Assembly: GCF_042854845.1 (NCBI RefSeq)
Contig: NZ_AP031498.1
Location: forward strand, 1,550,001 to 1,614,000
Origin: Maricurvus nonylphenolicus
GTDB taxonomy: Bacteria; Pseudomonadota; Gammaproteobacteria; Pseudomonadales; Cellvibrionaceae
DNA length: 64,000 bases
Direction: 5' to 3'
Shown here in pieces: positions 1 to 7,306 of the stretch. Below the pieces are notes generated by a model, which was not told the DNA's origin, searched no databases, and saw nothing but the letters and a program-made list of their open reading frames with translations. Position numbers and translations under genes: made by a program. The number at the start of each line of letters is the position of its first letter. Position 1 is the first letter of the stretch.

Positions 1-359
1 ATATTTCGCTGGATCCGCTGCGTCATCGTCTGTGGAGTAATATCAATAACCGTTTTGGTTGGAGTGCTTATCTATGTCAGGAGCCAGACTTAGAATCCGT
101 GCCGCCTTACGCGGTTGCAGCTAGAAGGGAAGATTTATCCGGGTTGCCTCCAGCCTGGATTGGCGTCGGTGATATCGATTTATTCTGTGAAGAAGACAAG
201 CATTACTTTGAGCGTCTGCAAGCCGCGGGTGTTGAAAGTGAGTTGCATATCTCACCTCAGGCGCCGCACGGTTTTGAATCGCTGGTGCCGGGGTCGAGCG
301 TCTCGCAGGCTTTCCATGCATCCATGCTGGCGTTTCTTAAAAAAGCGCTGGCTGTTTAA
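1..359 (+). CDS. alpha/beta hydrolase fold-3 (HSL-like) esterase, C-terminal part
   Basis: Only the last ~118 codons are in the window; the frame is open from base 3 to the TAA at 357-359, so the start lies upstream. The visible part has the C-terminal signature of hormone-sensitive-lipase-type carboxylesterases: PPAWIGVGDIDLF carries the usual catalytic Asp region and APHGFE carries the catalytic His. The serine motif would lie in the missing part. These enzymes hydrolyse short acyl esters in the cytoplasm. It converges on the PadR gene, and the two stop codons overlap within a TTAA. Family assignment is good; substrate is unknown. Confidence 0.75.
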   Translation, partial: ISLDPLRHRLWSNINNRFGWSAYLCQEPDLESVPPYAVAARREDLSGLPPAWIGVGDIDLFCEEDKHYFERLQAAGVESELHISPQAPHGFESLVPGSSVSQAFHASMLAFLKKALAV

Positions 360-1024
360 TCCAGCTGGTATTCATCCATTAAGCCTTTCAGATCCTCTTG
401 AGACTGGCGATAAACCTCTATCGCCCAGCTCTCTGGATCTTCCTCATCCGGTAGCTCTGCCAGTAGCGCTTGCATCTCTTCCACCCATTGCAAACGCGCT
501 TTAATCTGTCCTACGGCAAAACGGCTGGTCAGGGCGGCATTAATCGCGACCTCTTTTAAAATCACTCCCTTGGCGGTAAAACGACTGATTTGCGCATGCA
601 CATCGCGAATTTCTTGCAGGTTTTGTTGTTTGATTTCTTCAATGCGATCGCGCAGTGCCTGTGGGTCGCTGGCGCCGGTCAGGTAGAACTTCAGCAGCGA
701 TTTAAATTCCAGCTTGGCCGCTTCTCCCGGTTGGCTTAGCCATTCAGACAGCAGTTCCCGGCCCATGGGGGTGATGTGATATTCGGTTCTTTCCCGGCCC
801 TGGCGGGTTTCTGTCTCGGTGCTCACTAGACCCAGCTTTGCCAGTTTCTTCGGTTCGTTATAGAGCTGGCTGGGTGTGCGGGGCAGGCTGTATTTCAGCA
901 TGCTGCGTTCCAGAAACTTGGTCAAATCGTAGGCGGATTGGGGCTTCAGCTCGATCAGCCCCAGCAGGCAGTAGGCGGTGGTGTTGAGCTTGATGGGCTT
1001 ATCTTTGGTGTCAGCAGTAGGCAT
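356..1024 (-). CDS. PadR family transcriptional regulator
   Basis: This 222-residue protein has an N-terminal winged helix (about residues 12-95, containing YCLLGLIELKPQSAYDL and the wing segment ERTEYHITPMGRELL). A helical C-terminal dimerisation region of the Vir_act_alpha_C type follows (about 100-190). PadR proteins are usually repressors relieved by small aromatic or acidic effectors. It is divergent from the acyl-CoA dehydrogenase at 1144. The shared intergenic region contains a repeated AT-rich operator-like motif, so it probably controls that operon and itself. Its 3' end overlaps the upstream hydrolase by 4 bp tail to tail. The effector cannot be read from sequence. Confidence 0.85.
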   Translation of the reverse strand: MPTADTKDKPIKLNTTAYCLLGLIELKPQSAYDLTKFLERSMLKYSLPRTPSQLYNEPKKLAKLGLVSTETETRQGRERTEYHITPMGRELLSEWLSQPGEAAKLEFKSLLKFYLTGASDPQALRDRIEEIKQQNLQEIRDVHAQISRFTAKGVILKEVAINAALTSRFAVGQIKARLQWVEEMQALLAELPDEEDPESWAIEVYRQSQEDLKGLMDEYQLD

Positions 1025-1052
1025 AGGGCTAGCGGTCTTGTATTGCTTGATG

Positions 1053-1096
1053 CTCTAATTTGGAGTATAAATAAAAATATACTCTAAATTGGAGTG
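1053..1096. promoter_or_regulatory. candidate PadR operator (duplicated CTCTAAWTTGGAGT)
   Basis: Two near-identical elements, CTCTAATTTGGAGTATA (1053-1069) and TATACTCTAAATTGGAGTG (1078-1096), stand in the padR/acyl-CoA dehydrogenase intergenic gap. Each is an imperfect palindrome. The inner halves GGAGTATA and TATACTC also form a larger inverted repeat around an A-rich centre. Position and symmetry fit a dimeric repressor site controlling both divergent genes. Binding is inferred. Confidence 0.55.
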
Positions 1097-1143
1097 TTGT
1101 GGGGAGAGTGTACCACAGACTTTCAGCGTTACAGGATTACCCT

Positions 1144-2409
1144 ATGAATTTTGAGATACCCGCCGAGATCGCCAACTTTCTAACCGAGCTGGACAGCTTT
1201 ATTGATGAGAAGATCAAACCCCTGGAGCAGACCGATGACAATATGCGCTTCTTCGACCATCGCCGGGAGTATGCCCGTACCGATTGGGATAAAGACGGTA
1301 TTCCGGCGGAAGATTGGGAGGCACTGTTAAAGCAGGCAAAAGACCTGGCCATTGAGGCGGGTATTTATAACTACCCCTTCCCAAAAGAGTTTGGTGGCCG
1401 TGATGGCAGTAATCTGGGTATGGCCATTATCCGTGAGCATATGGCGGCGAAAGGTTTGGGGCTGCATAACGATCTGCAAAATGAACACTGTGTTGTGGGT
1501 AACAATATTGGCCTGCAATTGATGATGCACTACGGTACCGAAGCACAAAAAGCTGAATGGCTGGAAGGTTTGCAGACCGCTAATAAATTTTTCGCTTTTG
1601 GTATCACTGAACCGGAGCACGGTTCCGATGCTACTCATATGGAAACCAATGCGGTTCGTGACGGTGACGACTGGATTATTAACGGTGAAAAAACCTGGAA
1701 CACCGGAGTGCATATTGCAGACTACGATATGGTGATGGCCCGTACCTCCGGTAAACCTGGGGATGCATTGGGTATCACGGCATTTATGGTGCCTATGCAA
1801 GCCCAGGGCGTTAAGGTCGAAGAGTATCTGTGGACGTTTAATATGCCGTCTGATCACGCCCATGTCAGTTTTACCAATGTGCGCGTGCCTGATAGCGCCA
1901 TCTTTGGTGGTGAAGGCAAAGGCCTGCAGATTATTCAGTACTTCTTTAACGAAAACCGTATCCGTCAGGCGGCCTCCAGTTTGGGCGCAGCACAGTACTG
2001 TATTAACGAAGCTGTTGAACATGCCAATAACCGCAAGCCGTTTGGTAAACCACTGTCGGCCAATCAGGGCATTCAGTTCCCGTTAGTCGACTTGAATGCC
2101 CGCGCTGAAATGCTTCGCGCATTGATTCATAAAACCGCCTGGTTGATGGACAAAGACGGCGCCTTCTCGGTATCCGATAAAGTGTCTATGTGTAACTATC
2201 AGGCTAACCGCTTATGTTGTGAGGCGGCTGATTTTGCCATGCAGGTTCATGGCGGTATGGGATATTCTAGATATAAACCGTTTGAACATATTTACCGTCA
2301 CCACCGCCGTTACCGCATAACTGAAGGTGCCGATGAAATTCAAATGCGACGTGCGGCCGGTTATTTATTTGGCTTTATGAATCAGAAAAAGCCTAAGGGA
2401 GTAAGTTAA
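1144..2409 (+). CDS. acyl-CoA dehydrogenase (ACAD10/11-like)
   Basis: This 421-residue FAD enzyme is of the acyl-CoA dehydrogenase fold. FAD/substrate loop: AFGITEPEHGSDATHME. C-terminal signature: QVHGGMGYSRYKPFEHIYRH followed by ITEGADEIQMRRA. The frame is open back to a GTG at 1099, but ATG 1144 is preferred: AGGA stands 8-10 bases upstream and MNFEIPAE is the usual family N-terminus. Its stop overlaps the next start (TAATG at 2407-2411), so translation with the kinase-like gene is coupled. In ACAD10/11 and in the bacterial levulinate pathway, such a dehydrogenase works with an APH-type kinase on 4-hydroxyacyl-CoAs; that role is inferred here from the pairing. Otherwise it would be an ordinary acyl-CoA dehydrogenase. 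Confidence 0.88.
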   Translation: MNFEIPAEIANFLTELDSFIDEKIKPLEQTDDNMRFFDHRREYARTDWDKDGIPAEDWEALLKQAKDLAIEAGIYNYPFPKEFGGRDGSNLGMAIIREHMAAKGLGLHNDLQNEHCVVGNNIGLQLMMHYGTEAQKAEWLEGLQTANKFFAFGITEPEHGSDATHMETNAVRDGDDWIINGEKTWNTGVHIADYDMVMARTSGKPGDALGITAFMVPMQAQGVKVEEYLWTFNMPSDHAHVSFTNVRVPDSAIFGGEGKGLQIIQYFFNENRIRQAASSLGAAQYCINEAVEHANNRKPFGKPLSANQGIQFPLVDLNARAEMLRALIHKTAWLMDKDGAFSVSDKVSMCNYQANRLCCEAADFAMQVHGGMGYSRYKPFEHIYRHHRRYRITEGADEIQMRRAAGYLFGFMNQKKPKGVS

Positions 2410-3806
2410 TGTCTGCTGTGGATAATTTTACTCAGGCTCTGGAATCCACCTTGGCCAGTGAAATTCCAGGTTTTGAAGCGCTGGTGGATTGTCGCCAGTT
2501 AACGGCAGGGGCGAGCCAGGAAACCTACCGCATTACCTACCGCGGTGCTGACGGTGAAACCCGCTTGGCCCTGCGACGTGCCCAGCCCACCTCAGAAACA
2601 GAATCCAGCGTGGGAGGTATTACGCTGGAGTCCGAGGCGCGTTTATTTAAACTCGCCAAGCAATACGCCATTCCAAGTCCAACAGTGATGTATGAACTGC
2701 AACCCGGCGATAACCTGGGTTCTGGCTTTGTCATGAATTGGCTGGAAGGCGAAACCATGGGCCACCGTATTAATCGTCGCCCTGAGCTTGATGATATTCG
2801 ACCGCAGTTGGCTCGCTTATGTGGTGAAATTCTGGGACGCATTCACAACATTGATTGGCAAGCGGAAAAGCTGGACAGCTTTTTAGAGGTCACCGATACC
2901 CGTCAGCAAATTCAAGAGGCCTGGGATCAGTATAAAGAACTGAATGTACCCATCCCGATGATTGATTATACGGCGCGTTGGTTAATGGAAAACCTACCGC
3001 AGCAAGCTCGTACCTCTTTGGTGCATACCGATTTCCGTAATGGCAATCTGATGGTTAATCCACAGGGTATTGAAGCGGTACTCGATTGGGAGTTAGCCCA
3101 TATCGGCGACCCGATTCAGGATTTAGGTTGGTTGTGTGTAAATTCCTGGCGTTTTGGTAACCGAGAGCTGGAAGTCGGTGGCTTTGGTCAGCTGGAAGAT
3201 TTATTAGCCGGCTATCAAGAGGTTACTGGTGTTGACGTCAACGAGCAGGATGTTAAATTCTGGCAGGTATTCGGTTCCTTCTGGTGGTCCATCGGTACCT
3301 TACGCATGGCGCAGTCCTGGCGTACAGGTGATACACCGAGCTTGGAGCGCCCGGTGATTGGTCGCCGTTCTTCGGAAGCACAAATGGATTGTGTCGATCT
3401 GCTTATCCCGGGCGAGTTTACTTTACCGAAGCGAAAAACAGGTTTAGATCAAGGCACACAATTACCGATGCCTGCTGAACTCTTATCGGGAGTAGCTGAA
3501 TTTCTCAAAGGCACCGTGGCAGAGAAAATGGATCCCCATAACCAGTTTCTTGCCAAGGTAGCCGCCAACTCATTAAGTATTGCCCAGCGGGAATTTCAGT
3601 ATGGGGGTGAATTGGCACAGCAGGAAGTAGAGCGATTAAGAAATTTAATCGGGCAGGACTCTGATCTCGATAGTTTACGTTGGCTGCTTACGGAAAGATT
3701 ACGTAAAGGGATTTCGTTGGACACACCTGGGTTGGCGGATTATCTACGGCAAACAGTAGCAGGCCAGCTATTTGTTGACCAACCGTACTATTCGGCACTG
3801 AAATGA
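2409..3806 (+). CDS. APH-family phosphotransferase with C-terminal DUF6285-like domain
   Basis: 465 residues. Residues ~30-345 are an aminoglycoside-phosphotransferase/choline-kinase-like fold with the Brenner motif H206-x-D208 and N213 (LVHTDFRNGNLMV) and the metal-binding D226 of DWELAHIGDP. This is the arrangement of an active kinase. Residues ~350-465 form an added helical domain (DPHNQFLAKVAANSLSIAQR, ending VDQPYYSALK) resembling the DUF6285 type. It is translationally coupled to the acyl-CoA dehydrogenase. Homologues such as LvaA and the N-terminal domain of ACAD11 phosphorylate the hydroxyl of 4-hydroxyacyl-CoA. Antibiotic resistance is unlikely in this context. The kinase fold is clear; the substrate is inferred. 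Confidence 0.85.
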   Translation: MSAVDNFTQALESTLASEIPGFEALVDCRQLTAGASQETYRITYRGADGETRLALRRAQPTSETESSVGGITLESEARLFKLAKQYAIPSPTVMYELQPGDNLGSGFVMNWLEGETMGHRINRRPELDDIRPQLARLCGEILGRIHNIDWQAEKLDSFLEVTDTRQQIQEAWDQYKELNVPIPMIDYTARWLMENLPQQARTSLVHTDFRNGNLMVNPQGIEAVLDWELAHIGDPIQDLGWLCVNSWRFGNRELEVGGFGQLEDLLAGYQEVTGVDVNEQDVKFWQVFGSFWWSIGTLRMAQSWRTGDTPSLERPVIGRRSSEAQMDCVDLLIPGEFTLPKRKTGLDQGTQLPMPAELLSGVAEFLKGTVAEKMDPHNQFLAKVAANSLSIAQREFQYGGELAQQEVERLRNLIGQDSDLDSLRWLLTERLRKGISLDTPGLADYLRQTVAGQLFVDQPYYSALK

Positions 3807-3815
3807 TTTTAATGG

Positions 3816-5021
3816 TTAACTATTCGTGTGGTCGTCACGAAATTTCTTGGGGTTTTTTCCCGCATGCTTGGTAAAAAACTTACTGAATTGGGAGGGCTCT
3901 GGAAACCCTAGTTGATCACTTATTACCGAGATAGGGTTGTTGGTTTCAATTAATGCTTGCTTTGCATATTGCAGTCGTAGGTGTATTTTATATTGATTGA
4001 TGCTAATAGCCATTTTCTCTCGAAATAGGTGTGAAAGTCTCGACTCGGATAGTTGACAATGTTGTGCTAATTGGCTGATGGATACATTCTTGGTGAAATT
4101 CTCTTTCAAATATTGACATGCTTTTTCAATGCGCAGATCAAAAGGTGCAATATTAAGTTCCTTATTATCTTGAGAGGTTCTAATAAGAACCTGTTCAAAT
4201 AAGTTGTTGTGCAGCTTGCTTGTTAATGGGGTTTCCCCGGTTTTATGTTTAAGTGCTTCATCAAAAACTGCCACTATTTGAGAAATGGTGTCAGGTTCAG
4301 AAATATCTAATTTATAAATACCTTGGCTCAAAGTAGGCCATTTCAATAGTTCAAGCCATTCTGGTTTAGGTTCAAACACAACCCAATAATGTACCCATCG
4401 GTTTGAATCTAGGGTTCGGTGAAAGTGACAAGTAGCTTCAGGAGCTAAGAGTATCGCCGTGCCAGGCTCTACTGGTATTGTTTCGCCAAACGAGTAGCTT
4501 CCAGATCCTTCAATGGTAAGCTGAAATGTCCAGGCTTTTCTATTTGAGTCATAGAAGGAAATGACATCATCTAAAAGGGATTCACCAACAATGAAGCGTG
4601 TTTTCCCAATTGTGATTGATTCGTTAAACAGTAATCTGTGGTTGAGGTTATTTAAAAAGCGTCGAATAAAGCTAGTTGCAGTTTCCTCAGTTAGTGGGGC
4701 TTTTCCTTCAAAAAACTTTGACCACCTACGTAAAATCAGCAGTCTTTCCTTTTCAAAATCATCATTTCGGGCGTGAGCATTGGCATACTGAATTCTGGCC
4801 TCATCATTTTGAGTGCTGTCAATGTTGTCAGCAATCAATTCACCAATTCCCTCCAAAGGCAAACCGTCAGCCGTTTGTGTTTTTAGCAGCATGTATATCT
4901 CTCTGGCAGCCCCAGATAGCATGGCCTGTCTTTTAGATTGGCAGTTCATGTTGCTTAACCTGTAGTTTGAATTGGCAGTGGCTTTCTTATCTATCCTATG
5001 GCTGATAGCAGGTTTTGACAA
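3816..5021 (-). CDS. AraC family regulator with AraC-type sugar-binding cupin
   Basis: 401 residues. The C-terminal ~100 residues carry the two helix-turn-helix motifs (ISQLAQHCQLSESRLSHLFR and FPEPSQFSKFFTKHAGKNP). Residues ~155-260 resemble the arabinose-binding cupin of E. coli AraC itself (FQLTIEGSGSYSFGE, then VHYWVVFEPKPEWLELLKWP). The first ~130 residues have no counterpart in AraC and are unrecognised; a later start such as the Met at residue 25 is possible but would not remove this extension. It is divergent from the family 3 glycoside hydrolase at 5179, which suggests it senses a sugar or glycoside and activates that gene and the TonB receptor beyond. Confidence 0.85.
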   Translation of the reverse strand: MSKPAISHRIDKKATANSNYRLSNMNCQSKRQAMLSGAAREIYMLLKTQTADGLPLEGIGELIADNIDSTQNDEARIQYANAHARNDDFEKERLLILRRWSKFFEGKAPLTEETATSFIRRFLNNLNHRLLFNESITIGKTRFIVGESLLDDVISFYDSNRKAWTFQLTIEGSGSYSFGETIPVEPGTAILLAPEATCHFHRTLDSNRWVHYWVVFEPKPEWLELLKWPTLSQGIYKLDISEPDTISQIVAVFDEALKHKTGETPLTSKLHNNLFEQVLIRTSQDNKELNIAPFDLRIEKACQYLKENFTKNVSISQLAQHCQLSESRLSHLFREKMAISINQYKIHLRLQYAKQALIETNNPISVISDQLGFPEPSQFSKFFTKHAGKNPKKFRDDHTNS

Positions 5022-5178
5022 GTATTTAGCTGGTCTGTCAATGGGGAGGGCCTTTACCGAGTGATATTCTTTTGTTTATCAATTGTACGTCTCAATAGCT
5101 TAGCCGGTTAATAAGGCATGTGTTTACCCTGTTATAGGAAGGGCGTATATAACTTTCGTTGTAAACAAGAAAATACTT

Positions 5179-7191
5179 ATGCGTAGTAGAAATATGTTCA
5201 AGATAGCTGGTTTTGGCCTATTCGGCGCTGCGGCTGCAGCTGTGGGTGGCTTCTATGCTTTCCATTATATGCAATCACAGCATAACTTTGATCAGGTAAC
5301 TATAGCTGCCCCTAAGCTAAAAATTGAGGGTATCGACTTTCGGGATTTGAATAAGAATGGAAGGTTGGATGTCTATGAAAACCCCGAAGCCAGTGTGTCT
5401 GATCGAGTTGAAGATCTGCTGCTAAGGATGACCCTAGAGGAAAAGGCCGGCTTAATGTTTATCACCCCGATCAGTGTCGGAAATGAGGGGAGGTTACGGG
5501 AGCGGCCGAGTTTTGAAGATATTATAAGTCTGACCACGCCTATCAATTCTGAATTGGTGATAGGGAAGCTGATGAACCACTTTAATGTGGTGGAAGTTCC
5601 AGATCCAGTTTCTCTTGCCAAATGGCATAACAACATACAATCACTAGCTGAGCGTACGCGCTTGGGGATTCCTGTAACCATAGCCTCTGATCCAAGAAAC
5701 GCATTCGGTCACAATCCAGCCGCTAGTTTGCCTGCAGGAGATTTTTCACTTTGGCCAGAACCCTTGGGTTTGGCTGCAACGCGTAATCCTGAATTAGTTC
5801 GAGAGTTTGGTCGCATCGCACGTCAGGAGTATCGAGCGGTAGGCATACATTTGGCACTGCACCCTATGGCTGATTTGGCAACCGAGCCTCGCTGGGCAAG
5901 AGCTGCAGGAACCTTTGGTGAAGATGCAGAGCTTTCAGCCCAGGTGGTATATGAATATGTAAAAGGGTTTCAGGGCGAAGAATTGAGCGGCCAGAGTGTC
6001 GCAACCATGGTTAAGCATTTTACCGGCGGAGGTCCGCAAAAGAATGGTGAAGATGCCCACTTTGCCTATGGAAAGGAGCAGGTGTACCCCGGTGAGCAGT
6101 TTGATTATCACTTGTTACCTTTCGAAAAAGGCGCATTTCCTGCGGGGGCGGCTCAAATTATGCCGTATTACGGTATACCCATGGGGCAAACAGATGAAGA
6201 TGTTGGTTTCGCATTTAATAAAAGCGTAATCACCGGAATGCTTCGTGAACGTTATGGTTTTGATGGTGTCGTGTGCTCTGACTGGGGGCTTCTAACGGAT
6301 GCAAAGATTTTGGGTGTGTTCACGGTTCTGGAATCGCGTAGTTGGGGGGTAGAGCATTTATCTGTTGAGCAACGCGCATTAAAAATGCTTGATGCTGGCA
6401 TAGATCAGATAGGCGGAGAGCATATTCCAGAGCTAGTTGTACAGTTAGTTCGTGATGGAAAACTGAAGGAATCCCGTCTGGATAGTTCTGTAAGGCGCTT
6501 ACTTAAAGATAAGTTTCTATTAGGTTTGTTTGATAATCCCTATGTTGATCCAGAAGTCGCCAAAACGCTTGTAGGGCAACAAGACTTTATTAACAAAGGA
6601 ATCAGTGCCCAGCGAAAATCATTGGTATTACTTAAGAATGACGTCGTCAATGGAAGCAGTGTGTTACCGCTCGAAGGAAGGCCTAAGTTATATGTTGAAA
6701 ATGTAGATAAGGATATTGCTCGTACTTTTGGCGATCTTGTCGATTCTCCTGCGGACGCTGATTTTGCCGTGTTACGCCTTGCTGCACCCTATCAACCTAG
6801 AAATGGCATCTTCGAAAGCTTTTTTCATGCAGGAGACTTGGATTTCAAAGCAGAAGAAAAAAACCGTCTACTCAAGATCATGAACCAAGTCCCAACCGTT
6901 GTTGATATTTATTTAGATCGGGCGGCAGTTATTCCTGAGATTGCAGATCGAAGTGTTGGCTTGATGGCTAATTTTGGTGCCAGTGATGAGGTTATTCTTG
7001 ATGCGCTATTTGGAAAGTTCAATCCGTCAGGAAAATTACCTGTAGAACTGCCTTCCTCGATGGAAGCTGTTCGAAATCAATTTGAAGATGTTCCTTATGA
7101 TTCTATAAAACCACTATATCCCTTTGGTTATGGTCTAAGTTACTTCGGAGAACAATTATTAAGTTCCAGTCACGAAGTTGCCGAGAATTAA
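5179..7191 (+). CDS. glycoside hydrolase family 3 (beta-glucosidase-like), exported or membrane-anchored
   Basis: 670 residues. An N-terminal hydrophobic stretch (about residues 6-27, IAGFGLFGAAAAAVGGFYAF) acts as signal or anchor. A GH3 N-terminal TIM barrel follows, then the alpha/beta sandwich domain (to GYGLSYFG near the C-terminus). The nucleophile is D368 in VVCSDWG, and the substrate-binding MVKHFTGGG segment is present. GH3 enzymes remove terminal beta-linked sugars, probably in the periplasm here. A short linker-like DLNKNGRLDVYENP resembles a dockerin/EF-hand calcium loop, seen in some GH3 proteins. Flanked by an AraC-type sugar regulator and a TonB receptor. No strong ribosome site is visible. 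The exact glycoside is unknown. Confidence 0.88.
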   Translation: MRSRNMFKIAGFGLFGAAAAAVGGFYAFHYMQSQHNFDQVTIAAPKLKIEGIDFRDLNKNGRLDVYENPEASVSDRVEDLLLRMTLEEKAGLMFITPISVGNEGRLRERPSFEDIISLTTPINSELVIGKLMNHFNVVEVPDPVSLAKWHNNIQSLAERTRLGIPVTIASDPRNAFGHNPAASLPAGDFSLWPEPLGLAATRNPELVREFGRIARQEYRAVGIHLALHPMADLATEPRWARAAGTFGEDAELSAQVVYEYVKGFQGEELSGQSVATMVKHFTGGGPQKNGEDAHFAYGKEQVYPGEQFDYHLLPFEKGAFPAGAAQIMPYYGIPMGQTDEDVGFAFNKSVITGMLRERYGFDGVVCSDWGLLTDAKILGVFTVLESRSWGVEHLSVEQRALKMLDAGIDQIGGEHIPELVVQLVRDGKLKESRLDSSVRRLLKDKFLLGLFDNPYVDPEVAKTLVGQQDFINKGISAQRKSLVLLKNDVVNGSSVLPLEGRPKLYVENVDKDIARTFGDLVDSPADADFAVLRLAAPYQPRNGIFESFFHAGDLDFKAEEKNRLLKIMNQVPTVVDIYLDRAAVIPEIADRSVGLMANFGASDEVILDALFGKFNPSGKLPVELPSSMEAVRNQFEDVPYDSIKPLYPFGYGLSYFGEQLLSSSHEVAEN

Positions 7192-7306
7192 TACTTGAAT
7201 TCTTTCAACATTAAGCGACGGAGACCTAAAATATCGAAATGATCTGAAGTTAACTAATTAGCACTTATAAAAATAAAATTTACTATTAAAAATAGAGAGT
7301 AACACC

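Noticed and set aside
115..504. A 129-codon plus-strand frame overlapping the first hydrolase and the PadR gene
   Set aside because: Out of frame with the hydrolase and antisense to PadR; no familiar sequence pattern.
2409..3806. Aminoglycoside resistance kinase
   Set aside because: The kinase fold is shared, but coupling to an acyl-CoA dehydrogenase and the extra C-terminal domain point to metabolism.
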